64,000 nucleotides of DNA from Sepioteuthis lessoniana. Its lineage: Eukaryota; Mollusca; Cephalopoda; Myopsida; Loliginidae. The notes under the pieces were generated by a model. The model was given only the letters and a program-made list of their open reading frames with translations. It was not told where the DNA came from and ran no database searches. The number at the start of each line of letters is the position of its first letter. Within the stretch, counting starts at the first letter, position 1. Shown here in pieces: positions 9,975 to 20,855 of this stretch. The stretch is from positions 102,082,449 to 102,146,448 of the forward strand of contig OY757913.1 of the NCBI GenBank assembly GCA_963585895.1. Reading direction: 5' to 3'. The position numbers and the translations under genes were made by a program.

Positions 9975-10207
9975 GAAATATGTCTGCTTGAATGAAACTC
10001 ACAACCAAAGTTTATTTATAGTGCTGCTTATTCCTCTTGAGATGGGAAAAATACAATTTATGCGTCGTCTTTCGCTTCTGTGACTCAAAATGTAAAACCA
10101 ATTCCACAGAGCTAAGAGGCCTTTTTTTCAAACTTGTTAATTAACTTGTTCTACATTTAACCAGAGAGGTAATCAATATATTAGACGAACCGCTAATCCA
10201 TGGGGCA

Positions 10208-10272
10208 ACACGTTTTATTTGGTTGTGTTTTATGATATATCAACCCTTGTGGGCTATTTAATGTCAAATCAT
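10208..10272 (-). mobile_element. Hairpin tail of repeat E or SINE-C
   Basis: TTTTATTTGGTTGTGTTTTA followed by GATATATCAACCC...GGGCTATTTAATGTCAAAT is the antisense tail hairpin. No head is attached. Confidence 0.65.
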
Positions 10273-10431
10273 ATATATATATATATATATATATACAATT
10301 TTTAAGTAAATAGTTAGGAAGAAACTTTAATTTTAAACGAGCTAGACCTCATTTGTGCGCCCTCAGCCGAATTGGTTTTGGTATTGTCATCTAACATAAC
10401 TCTTCCTATTTAATATTAATCATTTTTGCGC

Positions 10432-10680
10432 ACAAGCTGGCCTACTGAGTAGAGTGTTTGCCAATGGTCCGGGAAACCGGGGTTCAATCCCAGGCCGAGT
10501 CATACCAAAGACGCAAAAAATGATACTTGATGCTGCCTTACTAAACAAAGCATTATATGGTAAGGGTCAAGGTAAAATGGAGCAGTCCAGGAAATGGAGT
10601 AGCATCCTCCGCTACAACTTGGTGTAGTAGCTATGAACCTTTGGGTCACCGTCGACTATGGTCGCCAAATTTACTTACTT
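10432..10680 (+). mobile_element. SINE-B, full length
   Basis: A-box region GGCCTACTGAGTAGAGTG, strong B-box GGGTTCAATCCCAGG, body and end GTCGCCAAATTTACTTAC are present. Confidence 0.88.
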
Positions 10681-10689
10681 TTAAATGAT

Positions 10690-10832
10690 TTCAGGTATTG
10701 CTATAAAATACCAATAACTCTTTTTTAACATAATTCATTTGTTTGTAAACAGTAAAATGGTCGCAAGTATTTTTTATTTAACATTAGTAATTCTATTGAT
10801 AAAGTATTCCCACATAAAACAATTTGCAACCA
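10690..10832 (-). mobile_element. Repeat E sub-repeats, antisense
   Basis: TTCATTTGTTTGTAAACAG and AAATGGTCGCAAGTATT are reverse complements of the E sub-repeat. The fragment lies head-to-head with the plus-strand copy that follows. Confidence 0.55.
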
Positions 10833-11370
10833 GCCCAGTCGACTGTGTCTCTGCATAGGGGTAAGATCCCCCTTCTACACGCGCCCTGGATATGATATTA
10901 AACTGCATCACATTGTGAGGTTCCAATCCTGGAGCTCTGGGGAATGTGGAGTACTCCTTCCTTGTCAATATCCCCAGGTCCACTCTGGGTTAAAATGAAC
11001 TGTTTAACTTATTTAAGTGTGTGCAAGCAAATAACTGATATTAAATTGACTCGTGAATTTTACAAAGCAATACTTAAAATCTATTAACTATATGCAAACG
11101 AATGATTTATAGTGAATAGAGCTATTAGCGTTAATTCGCAATACTTGAAAGCATTTAACTGTGTTCAAATAAAACTATGTGATAGAGAGCATCACTTGAA
11201 ACCATTCAACTGTGAGCAAACAATTGCTCATTTAAAAATTGTTACCAACGAACTATTTTTTACAAATCATACATATTTAATATGTGAATGCATAAACAGG
11301 ATTTGGTATTACATAACCTACAAGGGTTGATATTCTATAAAACCTAACTAACCAACTAATCAGTTTGAAC
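10833..11370 (+). mobile_element. Repeat E, complete medium copy
   Basis: Head GCCCAGTCGACTGTG with GATATGATATTAAAC, then sub-repeats around 11067, 11139 and 11189 (steps of about 73 and 50 bp, each with CAATACTTGAAA-like text). The tail GGATTTGGTATTACATAACC...GGTTGATATTC ends in CTAACTAACCAACT. It is one of the cleanest examples of the head, sub-repeat and hairpin order. Confidence 0.8.
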
Positions 11371-11458
11371 ATAGATGCAGGGTTTCAAATAATAATAAAT
11401 AACTAATAATAATAACAATAATGATATTAACAACTAATTATAACTAATAATAATATAA

Positions 11459-11697
11459 GTAAAAAGTAAAGTTGGCGAGCGTAGTCGAAGGCGACTAGAA
11501 GGGTCCCTTTTTAATAGCTACTACACCGAGGTGTAAGGACGGGCACTACGCTTTTCCTTGATACGTACCTTATATTGCTGAGTGTTAATCAAGGTGGTAT
11601 CTTGTACCATTTTAAAGCCTTTGGTATGACGCGTCCTGGGATTGAAACCAGTCTCCCAGACCATTGGCGAACACTCTATCCACTTGCCAATGAGCTA
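11459..11697 (-). mobile_element. SINE-B, full length
   Basis: Starts with AAAGTAAAGTTGGCGA, the antisense of the family end. It contains the complement of the B-box (GGGATTGAAACCAG) and the A-box side (CTCTATCCACTTGCCAATG). ATAATA-rich sequence on both sides may be the target. Confidence 0.87.
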
Positions 11698-12027
11698 ATA
11701 ATAATAGATAAATAATAATGATAATAATAAATAACTAATAATCCTTAGTATATACGAAGGGGTTCTAATTGGTATTACTGATTTGGATCGGAGTGGACCT
11801 GAGAGTATTAATAAGGAAGGAGTACTCCATATTCCAAAAACGCTAGGACTCTAACTCTAGTCTCACCATCAGATGGTCTAGTTTCATATACTGGAGCTGT
11901 TGTCCGTAATACCTTGCTGAAATGGGTATTCAGGAAAGAACCCACAAAATCATTTACATTCAAATAAAACGGGTAAAATTGGATACGCCTACCCCTTGAG
12001 TTTCCTACTTGCATCGCATAAAAGTGT

Positions 12028-12028
12028 G

Positions 12029-12061
<33 letters not shown>

Positions 12062-12063
12062 AG

Positions 12064-12121
<58 letters not shown>
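12028..12121. repeat. (CA)n-(TA)n compound microsatellite
   Basis: About 50 bp of CA with scattered interruptions, then about 42 bp of TA. Frames over it (HTHT, YIYI) are artefacts. Confidence 0.97.
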
Positions 12122-12123
<2 letters not shown>

Positions 12124-12840
12124 TGAAATATAGATACAAGCTATGTTCAAAAAGATTCGAGAATGAAGTTGTATTTACGAATACCAACCCACAATGAATG
12201 TGCTATTCAACAGAATCATTGGAGTGAGTTCTCCAGTAGTCGAAACACCCTGAAGCTTCTTTTCATCGGGTATGAGCCCGTGTCCTTATATTTCACTCGC
12301 AAAATTCTATGCTTCGCAATATATAACTGTTTTATAATTACTGTCCGGACAGATTTTATTGTTTCAGGTTCAAAATGAATAGTCTCGACTTCATCTCATT
12401 ATCGTATCAGTTTCTCAGCTGTGCAAAAATCTTCATTAAAATATTGAATTTTCAAATATTTGAAAACATAAAGCCTTAGAATATGAATGAAATAACATAG
12501 GATAGTTATTTGTTCCCTCAATTTATTTGCAGAGAAATTTGCAAAGCCATACACTATTTCCTACTTTTATGATTTAGAGGAGGGCGACGAATTTTTAAAA
12601 AGTTATATTGATGATTTCAGCCATGCACCTGCATAAGGTGTATCTGAAAAGATTTTTGCTTTCGATAACTGACAACTCTGGAGTCGACAGAAAAATTCTT
12701 TGACGTACTGGATTTGATGATAAAAGAAATTATATTTTATCGTTTCTACTTTAAAAAAAAAATAAAATAAAATAAAGTGACAAATTTGGTAATAGTTCAA
12801 AATTTGCATCAAGATCAATCAGTAGGCCGACTGAAGTTTG
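12122..12840. other. No recognised feature
   Basis: AT-rich. ATGTTCAAAAAGATTCGAGA at 12143 faintly recalls a mariner-type terminal repeat, but no partner end was found. Confidence 0.3.
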
Positions 12841-12855
12841 AAAAAGAAGAAGAAG

Positions 12856-12886
<31 letters not shown>

Positions 12887-13110
12887 GAAAGGAGGAGGTG
12901 AGGAGGAGGAGGCTGGGAAACCATAATTAAGAAGAAAATTGGGATTGAAAGAAGAAATGGAGGAGAGGAAAAAGAGAAAGAGAAAATATAGGATGAGAAG
13001 GATTGGAAAACAAAAGAAGAAAAAGAAGGAACGAAAGGAAGAGAAAATCTTGATAGAAAAAGGAGGAGGAGAGAAAAAGAAGGGAAAAAGGTAGAGGAGG
13101 AGGAGGTCGG
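12841..13110. repeat. Polypurine tract with (GAA)n
   Basis: The plus strand is almost all purine for about 270 bp, starting with a (GAA)n run of about 45 bp. Such tracts can form triplex DNA. An antisense 126-codon frame here is a low-complexity artefact. Confidence 0.9.
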
Positions 13111-13244
13111 AAAGGCTGTTTGGAATAATGAAAGAAATACCGTATAATTTGGTTTCTAGTAACCGTCAACGTTTGATTTATGGTCGCAAAATCATTAATT
13201 TTTGGAATTAATTGAAAGAGAAATAAGATGCAAAATCCAATTTG

Positions 13245-13248
<4 letters not shown>

Positions 13249-13301
<53 letters not shown>
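13249..13301. repeat. (TA)n microsatellite
   Basis: Pure TA run of about 53 bp. Confidence 0.98.
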
Positions 13302-13304
<3 letters not shown>

Positions 13305-14500
13305 CACTCCACCAAATTAGTTTTCTTGTTTTATTTTTCTATTCTGTTGGATATTTTAGGAATATATTTATTCATGGAATTATCTGTTGAAATGTAAATT
13401 TGCTTCCAGTCCCTTTTTGGAATATCAACCATAGAAACTATTTTGACGTCAGATTCTGCCAAGAATTTACTTCCGTAGTCTATAAATTATTATATAGTAT
13501 TTAGAAAAGAAACTAGCAGTTCGAAAATTTAACAAAAAAACAACCAAGAAATATTTAAAATATTGACACTCACGCTATCTAATTTTCTAGTCATATCGTT
13601 TATGTCTATTGCTCCAGCTTTAGCTCGTCTCGTGTCAGAAACTTCGACGGTCCACAAACCCATTTTTATTTTCAGAATGTTTTAGCCTTCGCTAAACAAA
13701 TCAGGACATCTTGTTTTGTACTCGTCAGTAAACGTTACTATTAATGTATATATCTAAGGAATCTTTTTCAGTCATTTCCGCAAAATTTTCCCCCAAAAGC
13801 TGGCGTTGAATTTTTGATTCCAGACCTGATCTTCTTGTAGAATTCCGAGAGCCCCATTAGTTTTTCAGATACAGATGGTTTCTAAAGATTCTTTGTTGCT
13901 GACGCAGTTTCAGTTCTGTCATATTTTTGTATCAGATTTCTCTAAGCATTTGAGTCATAAGTCTCTTAATAAATCACCGTACCAGAATTGTAAGATATTG
14001 GTCATTTCTTTGTATCTCAGTCATTTTAAACATTAATCTTCTCTTGAGTCATTGATCTTGGTTATTTGAACCAATAAATGGATTTGATTGTCAATATTTT
14101 GTTGCCCAAAAGTGAGACAAAGAAACACGTATTCTTTTCATAAAAGAGGAATCTCAAATTACGCTAGTTTATTCCTTCTAAAGAGGGGTTAGTTAACTGA
14201 TATTTTGATAATATCAGTTTTCATTACCAAATAGTTGATCATCATGCAAACCTTGTTGATCCAAATTCGAGAAAGCACATTCAAGAAATAAGATGTTCAT
14301 GGCTAAATTTCACAACTAAAATCTATATTAAAAAAAGAGACTTGTGTCGATTGAAATGCAATAATCTTTGACTATTTTCGCTGAAAAATGCTTAGAAATT
14401 AATGAAAACAATATATTTATTGCATTTATACAAGATATAAAACTGCTTTGAAGCCTTAATATTTTCATTGCCTTTTTACAGATTATAAATTTCTTAATAA
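13302..14500. other. No recognised feature
   Basis: About 1.2 kb of AT-rich sequence that looks single-copy within this window. Frames are short and no repeat family or protein similarity is evident. Confidence 0.4.
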
Positions 14501-14502
14501 AT

Positions 14503-14820
14503 ACCGTATTTAGCGGCATATAGGACGCATGGGTATATAAGCTGCACCCTAATTTTATCAGTGCAAATCAAGAAAAAAGTGCTAATTTTAAACGTAATGA
14601 AATTAATATGAAGAACACTTCCAATGATAAGACTTTTAATCTGCATAAAAGGCTTTTGAATAATAATAGTTATATGAAAGTTAATCTAAAGAATAAGCTA
14701 ATAAGACTTTCCAGATAGCTAATTTCCGCTGAATATTGCAATTTTTAAATGTACATATAGCATATAAGACGTAGGGGAATTTGAAATAGCGCGTATTATA
14801 TACTATCAGGTACGGTATTT
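14503..14820. mobile_element. MITE with AATACCGTA terminal inverted repeats
   Basis: The left end AATACCGTATTTAGCGGCAT is mirrored at the right end, whose reverse complement begins AATACCGTACCTGATAGTAT. Both ends continue into ATATA(A/G)GACG-like text. The element is about 318 bp and has no coding capacity, so it needs a transposase from elsewhere. Similar CCGTATTT...ATAAG.CGCA ends are known from animal DNA transposons. I do not assign a superfamily. Confidence 0.65.
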
Positions 14821-14849
14821 TGACTAAATAGTTTTGGAATGAATAAGTA

Positions 14850-15762
14850 CGTATTACATTCAGTAAGTTTCCGGACTTTTTGTACAGGCATTTAAAATTG
14901 TCGTAGACTCTTGAAAATTCACTATGCTATTACTATACATATTATAAGATGACTGACCAATTTTTATGATTTCAGGTTCAAATGAACAGCTACAGCAGCA
15001 ATTGGAATACACCCTACTAAAGCCTGATTTTCACAGCTGGTGAATTTCGAAAATGCAATCTGGACGTGAGGACATATTTAGAAGAATGATATGCAATAAA
15101 ATTCCGTTTTAAGCTTGAAAAAAAAAATGCCACAGAAATGAATGGAATGCTTCAGACTGCTTTTGGATCATCTTGCATGAATCGAGCATCAGTTTTTGAG
15201 TGGCATAAGAGATTTTAAAAAGGCAGGGAGTCTGTGAGGGATATTGAGAGGTGTGGGAGGAGTAAGGAAATCAATAGACCAGAGTTGATTGGCCAAAGGT
15301 TTTGGGTTAGGGTTACTATATTGAGGTTTTAAGGGAGTTCAGAAAGAGATTCCGTCAGAAGAGGCCAGCACTCTTCAAATCGGGTCAGTGGCATTTCCAC
15401 CATGGCAAATGCACCAGTCCAAACCCCATCCTTGTCAGAGACTATTTGACCAAGATGGCCATCAAGACAGTTCTTCGGCCTCCCTATCGTCCAGACCTTG
15501 CTCCCTGTGACTTTTGGATATTCCCTAAGCTAAGAGGCTATCGTTATGAGACAAGTGAGAAGATGTAAGAGGCTGTGACGAAGGTCATTGACACGCTCAT
15601 GCAAGAGGACTTCCATGGAGCCTTCCTGATGTTGTTGGAACGGTACGACAAGTGCATTGCAGCTGGAAGAGATTACTTAGAAGGGGACTTCAGTTTCATG
15701 TGTGTACTATCAATAAAAGTGCCCATACGAAAAAAGTCTGGAAACTTATTTAATGATACTCG
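14850..15762 (+). mobile_element. mariner element, internally deleted (type 1)
   Basis: About 913 bp between TA dinucleotides at 14848 and 15763. Terminal repeats include AGTAAGTTTCCGGACTTTTT on the left and AAAAAGTCTGGAAACTTATT on the right. The N-terminal half reads SNEQLQQQ, LKPDFHSW and the helix-turn-helix EWHKRF-like region. After GGCCAAAGG the sequence jumps to REFRKRFRQKRPALF and PPYRPDLAPCDFW. The missing part of about 130 residues includes the first catalytic aspartate (DESW). TTAGGGTTA-like bases sit at the join. Non-autonomous. Confidence 0.92.
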
Positions 15763-15845
15763 TATACCTTTGTAGCAATTATAATTAAATTTGAATTTCG
15801 TTGAGTCAGTTTAGAAAGATCGATCCTATACTATTATAAAAACAT

Positions 15846-16457
15846 CGAGGTAGACCTCATATTACAATAGAAACAATAAGGTAGACCTCATATTAAAATA
15901 GAAACAGTAAGGTAGACCTCATATTACAATAGAAACAATAAGGTAGACCTCATATTTATATAGAAACAGTAAGGTAGACCGCATATTACAATAGAAACAA
16001 TAAGGTAGACCTCATATTACAATAGAAACAATAAGGTAGACCTCATATTACAATAGAAACAATAAGGTAGACCTCATATTACAATAGAAACAGTAAGGTA
16101 GACCTCATATTACAATAGAAACAATAAGGTAGACCGCATATTACAATAGAAACAATAAGGTAGACCTCATATTACAATAGAAACAATAAGGTAGACCTCA
16201 TATTACAATAGAAACAGTAAGGTAGACCTCATATTACAATAGAAACAGTAAGGTAGACCTCATATTACAATAGAAACAATAAGGTAGACCTCATATTACA
16301 ATAGAAACAATAAGGTAGACCTCATATTACAATAGAAACAATAAGGTAGACCGCATATTACAATAGAAACAATAAGGTAGACCGCATATTACAATAGAAA
16401 CAATAAGGTAGACCGCATATTACAATAGAAACAATAAGGTAGACCGCATATTACAAT
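15846..16457. repeat. 31-bp minisatellite, about 20 copies
   Basis: The unit contains AAGGTAGACCTCATATTACA followed by ATAGAAACAAT. Two variable sites are visible: CCTC or CCGC, and CAAT or CAGT. CCGC units are rare in the first 16 copies (5 and 10) but fill the last four. The array starts about 80 bp after the mariner end. The unit length is not a multiple of 3, and no frame runs through it. Confidence 0.97.
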
Positions 16458-16499
16458 CATTCAGGATATAAGGAGTGTAGTGGACAATAAAAGATTCCT

Positions 16500-16850
16500 A
16501 AAAGGAGTTCAACAATCACAATAAGGCCAATGAACACACAAGGAGGAGACCTTCCAAAAGTTTATTACTTGGAACGACATATGGCAGATGGTTCCTCTCA
16601 ATTTGAGTTTTCTAATAAGCTCTACTTACAATAAGCTTTCTTCTAAAAACAATCCTTTTAAATGGAAGAGAGAAAGCGATCCTACCTGTCCTCTATGTAA
16701 CCACAAACATTGATGCATTTTCTTAGCTTCTGTAAAGCAGCTGTTAGAAACTGGAGATACACCTGAAGGCATAACAGAGTATTTATTTCAATCCAGAAAT
16801 TTATTTCAGCGAAGGGCAGAATATATACTGGCTCTAAGCAAATAGTTAAG
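16500..16850 (+). mobile_element. RLE-type LINE fragment, region with CCHC-like motif
   Basis: The translation reads TWNDIWQMVPLNLSFLI, then SDPTCPLCNHK and, one frame over, LMHFLSFCKAAV and RYT-RHNRVF. The spaced C-x2-C...H...C matches the zinc-knuckle-like motif that lies between reverse transcriptase and endonuclease in LINEs of the R2/R4 kind. It contains at least one shift and one stop. The matching downstream RPD...DFAVP domain is seen at 56390. Confidence 0.6.
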
Positions 16851-17345
16851 TTGGTTTGTTTGGTGGGTTTTATGGCATATCAACCTTTGTAGGTTATTTA
16901 ACGCCGAATCCATTTTTATGTAACTAATCAGTTTTATTTCAAACAATTCAGTTTAGCATGAGTATACAGCTTGTCAAAAACATTTCTATTTCAAACAATT
17001 CAGTTTATTCAAGCAGTTATATAACAATTCAGTTTAGTATAAATACAGTTTCAATGTAAAAAAACAGTTCTATTTAAAATAATTCAATTTAGCATAAGAA
17101 ACAATTGTTTGGCATAAATATGCAGGCAGCATAAATCATTCCATTTACTTTTCCTCATTTGTTTGCACACAGTTAAATTATAACAAGTGTTTATATGTAA
17201 TAATAAGAATTTAACAGTCATTCGTTAGCACACATTTGAATAGATATGCATGATATCTTAGAGATTAATAATTCAAAAAAGTGACTGAGCTTATAAGTTT
17301 GCCGACAGTTAAGTGGTTTCAAGTATTGTAGTTTTTGCAAACAGT
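16851..17345 (-). mobile_element. Repeat E, antisense 3' half
   Basis: Begins with TTGGTTTGTTTGGTGGGTTT and the hairpin GGCATATCAACC...GGTTATTTAACGCC. Several ATTTCAAACAATTCAGTTTA units follow, then CATTTGTTTGCACACAG units. The head is absent. Confidence 0.75.
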
Positions 17346-17382
17346 CAAGTATCGAACTTACCCGGTCAAAAACTTCTTGAAT

Positions 17383-17690
17383 CAAATGGAGATTGGGAGA
17401 TATCTGCTGACCAATCAGGATGGTATAACGATTACCCAAAAATAATTTCTGCAACCAGATAAGGTTCTTCTGTCAAGAGCGAAGCTTAACATCATCGTGG
17501 TAGAATTATCAATACCCTACGGAGGGATAAAAGCCAAGAGTATAAAACCAGCATATACGAATATCTTAGAAAAGAGCTGGAAAAAGAAGGGTCTAGCGTT
17601 AATCGCAAAAGCTTTGGAAATAGGAGCAAGTGTTTTCGTAGCAGGCCACCATGTACCAGTTTCTAAGTTAAATCGGAATTAAAGGGCGTA
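17383..17690 (+). mobile_element. Second RLE-type LINE family, endonuclease C-terminus
   Basis: Reading continues from DWEISADQSGWYNDYPKII to QPDKVLLSRAKLNIIVVE and VELSIPYGG, then KSWKKKGLALIAKALEIGA and FVAGHHVP. PD-x14-E fits the restriction-like endonuclease signature, and DWE...VELTVP-type order is known from RLE LINEs. The wording differs clearly from the RPD...DFAVP family, so two RLE lineages are present. The last 61 codons are uninterrupted. Another read is a domesticated nuclease-like gene, but no wider gene structure is visible. Confidence 0.55.
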
Positions 17691-18234
17691 ATAAAGCCAA
17701 ATGTTTAAAAAGCCTCATAGTAATAACGGAAAATAGTTCCATATGGATATGGAACAAAAGAACAATTCAAAATGAAGTTCGTTAAACCGACATTCGATCG
17801 CGCATGCGTTACAAGATTCATGCAATATTATCCTAACGCATGCATTTTTTTTTCAAATGACATTTTGCGTGACACTTCTAAGTAAACGTCTAAGTTAAGC
17901 TTAGTAAATAATTAATAGGGACTCAGTTATATATTCATTTATATTCTTTGATAGGTTGTGTGCAAATAAAACTGTTGGGAAGAGGCAACGGTTCTCATTC
18001 TCTCCTGATGGCCCTAATACGATTTTTAGGAAAAGAAAAAACTTTCAGTCAACGAAGAAAATCCCATTACATAGAGTTTCTCTCTGGAATGATAATGGTC
18101 AGAGTAGCATCTGCCAGTCTGCTCACTTTTTGGTGAGTATCATAGAAACAATATGGCTGACAACATAATATAATAATGAAAATATAGTAAACTGCGTACT
18201 ATAGTCAAAGCAATTTAACAGACCTCGTACTGTT
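17691..18234. other. No recognised feature; overlapping 62- and 70-codon frames
   Basis: Frames at 17948-18168 overlap in two registers, which argues against coding. No repeat family was recognised. Confidence 0.3.
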
Positions 18235-18410
18235 ATTAAATTGGTTGGTTGATTTTAATGGCATGTCAACCAGTCTAGGTTTATTATATGCGTAAAGTTC
18301 AAGGATTCGCGTTCATATTTTTATTTTTGTTCCTATCTTTCTAAAGAGTTCAGTTTATGGCGCACAGTCCGATCAAATACGAATAATTCGTAAACAGACA
18401 GATGGTACGC
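18235..18410 (-). mobile_element. Repeat E tail fragment, antisense
   Basis: ATTGGTTGGTTGATTTTAAT, a diverged hairpin (GGCATGTCAACC), then AGAGTTCAGTTTATGGCGCA. Worn copy. Confidence 0.5.
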
Positions 18411-18892
18411 AAACAGATACTACTACTCGTTCTCAAACTGAACTTGGTGGTTATGACAATACAACTGTGTTCAACTTTCCTTGGTTTTCAGAACAGAACA
18501 CTCACCATCATTTAGTGTCGTATCTAGAATCACTCTTTTTCAGGGGGTATCTTCCACCCTCAGAGGGGGTGCAATCGTCTTATACTATCTCCTCCAACAG
18601 AGCAAGCATAATATTACTGAAACAATGTGAGTGGTCGCTTTTTACGATAGAAACAAGTCGGTATCTCGTATATTATAATAACGACTTTTGTCTCTACGTA
18701 AACGTCTTGTTGCCACAGATTTCTTATGTGAATCGTAGATTGAGTGTAAAGTGGTCAAGGATTTCCTGAATTATGTTAAAAAATACCGTTGCTCAACAGC
18801 AAGCAGATAAAATGCTTTATCAGCAACTATAGTTTTTATATCCTTACGGACAATGAAATGAACAGTAACCACAAAAATTTTAAGATCCTATT
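18411..18892. other. No recognised feature; 100-codon frame at 18467-18769
   Basis: The frame MFNFPWFSEQNTHHHLVSY... is among the longer non-repeat frames here, but I recognise no family. No start context, splice sites or similar copy support it. Confidence 0.3.
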
Positions 18893-18950
18893 TACCCAAC
18901 CCCTCTGCTCGGGCAGGATATGACACAAGGTCAATTTTTTAAGCGGAGTT
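18893..18950 (-). mobile_element. SINE-A tail fragment
   Basis: TTTACCCAACCCCTCTGCTC and GACACAAGGTCAATTTTTTA are the antisense SINE-A 3' end. The copy is only about 58 bp long. Confidence 0.7.
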
Positions 18951-19499
18951 TATTTAAGATAATGTTCATGCTTATATAAAAAAATTGAAACGTGAGTGTC
19001 AATATTTTTTAAGTTTTTTTCCTAATTTGTTGAAGATGTTTCTTTGATAGAACCTTTGTTGATAATAATGAGAAGAGAAGGCAAAATTTAGGGTCTGGCG
19101 GCGAAAAGGGAAAAATTTAAACAAAAATTGTATTTTCGAAAGTCAAACAAATTGCTTGATGATAACATCCATATGGACGCTCACTTAAGTGCATCTGTAG
19201 GGTGAAAATCTAGTTCTGGAGATCTGAGGAATACCTCTTCATTGCCATTATCTCTGATACACTTTCTACGGGACTGGTAGATTCTGTCATGGTCTCATCT
19301 ATACGTGGAATAAATATGTTTACAAGTTATTTCTATTAGATAGTGTAATATAATTGCGGAGGGGTTTTGTATATCTTGCCTTTCGGTTTAGTTAGGATGA
19401 GAACCTTTCGGCTCAGTGCATGGGTTAGTTAGATGCAAACATGAGCGCAGGTGTCCACGCGCGCGCAGGGAGGATGCGTCATTCACAGATGTCAAAATA
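18951..19499. other. No recognised feature
   Basis: AT-rich. GATCTGAGGAATACCTCTTC...GGGACTGG at 19219-19270 is weakly like a repeat E head, too diverged to call. Confidence 0.3.
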
Positions 19500-19645
19500 A
19501 AACCCCAGATAGGAAATGGAATAAGGTAGTTCCTACTTTTCTAAAGAGTATTCATTCGAACATCAATGCAATAGTGCGACTAGAATTCGAACTTACAACT
19601 ATGTCGCAGTCTAGCACGTTACTCATAATGCCGCAAGGACTCACT
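19500..19645 (-). mobile_element. Possible SINE-C head, worn
   Basis: GACTAGAATTCGAACTTACA is a B-box-like antisense block, and TAATGCCGCAAGGAC sits where the A-box complement is expected. No hairpin tail is attached. Confidence 0.4.
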
Positions 19646-19824
19646 TATTTAAAAAATACTATTAATTACTTTAACACATAATTATTATTTTTACGATGCC
19701 ACTTCAAAGCGAGCTTCAGGTAATTTTTCACCAGTCTTTCATTATCTCATCTCACTCCCGAGGTTAGTCAGTGTGCTTGTTATTTCTTGTGCACGATTTA
19801 ATCAAAATATGCACTGTCTGTGAC

Positions 19825-20514
19825 TGTTACGTTCCGCTCTCTGGTCAAACAAACGACAACACGGAATATATATATAACAATATACATTTATTTTCTCGAC
19901 GGACGCTTGTGTAGAGTAGGAGCAGTCAGGAGAGGAATTAGAATCGTTCGTCTATGAGGCTTGAACTCGTCGGTGTAAGTAGACAATGGCCGAGACAACG
20001 CACACAGAGAGACGACGAGGTCAGCTTCGTGAACAGCGGAATTTTTTCACTGCCTTCTGTTCAATTCGTCGGCCTTATATTACCTTCAAACTCCCACGCG
20101 GAGATATGGACACGCCTTCACGCCTCCGCAATTTCTTCCGATATCTGGTGATCGGGATGTGTCACTTCCGCTATCTTTGGAATGGCCTGTGTGATCGTCA
20201 TCGAGCGGAAATAACTGTCATGCAGTTCACAGGTCACTCTCCTCCGGTGCATCACTCTGAGGTGGGACCTTCACCTTGTCCCATATTATCAGCCGAGCTC
20301 ACCTGCACGATTTCTTTCGATTATTGGCCATTGGGATGTGTCACTTCCGCTATCTTCGGAATGGCAGGTGTGATCGTCATCGAGCGGAAATAACTATCAT
20401 GCAGTTCATACGTCACTCTCTTCCGGTGCATCATTTTTTTAAGGCACCGTGAGAAATCTTTTTTTTTTTTTTACCTTGTCTCATATTGTGAGCCAAGCTG
20501 TATTTTACATGACA
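19825..20514 (-). mobile_element. Solo LTR-like fossil (LTR family 3) with internal duplication
   Basis: On the minus strand it starts TGTCATGTAAAAT and ends GGAACGTAACA, with an AATAAA near its 3' side (TTTATT at about 19889 on the plus strand). A segment with GGGATGTGTCACTTCCGCTA and GTGATCGTCATCGAGCGGAA occurs twice, about 185 bp apart, and a third partial copy follows. No internal coding region is next to it, so it looks like a broken solo LTR. A 135-codon frame over it is incidental. Confidence 0.5.
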
Positions 20515-20575
20515 ACACCACACAATATGTCGGACTTTTCTAGGTCAGTACTGGGTGATGATATAAAAAAAATGA

Positions 20576-20790
20576 AATTGACGACTGTAGCTTAGGGCGA
20601 CCCGAAGGTTCTTTTTTCAATAGCTACTACACTGAGACGTAGAACAGGACGCTACTCCTTTCCCTGGATTGGTCCATTTTACGCTTGATACGAACATTAT
20701 AATTCTGTTAAGTAAGGAGGTATCTAGTACTGTTTTTTGGTATGATTCGACCTGGGATTGAACTCTGGTCTCCAATGGGCCAGTTAGATT
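20576..20790 (-). mobile_element. SINE-B, head-truncated
   Basis: GACTGTAGCTTAGGGCGACC and TAGCTACTACACTGAGACGT lead to a B-box complement GGGATTGAACTCTGG. The A-box side is short and diverged. Confidence 0.75.
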
Positions 20791-20855
20791 CTAATGTGAG
20801 TGTAAAAAGTGTATTAAAAAATTTATCATTTTTTGCCTTATATCGAATTGAATTT

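Noticed and set aside
12143-12170. mariner-type terminal repeat (ATGTTCAAAAAGATTCGAGA)
   Set aside because: No second end or element body could be found.
12927-13307. 126-codon antisense frame rich in F, S and L
   Set aside because: Purine tract plus TA microsatellite translation.
15846-16457. CRISPR-like array
   Set aside because: The 31-bp units follow each other without unique spacers, so it is a minisatellite; the genome is eukaryotic.
19986-20393. 135-codon frame
   Set aside because: It lies within a duplicated LTR-like unit and has no recognisable family or second supporting feature.
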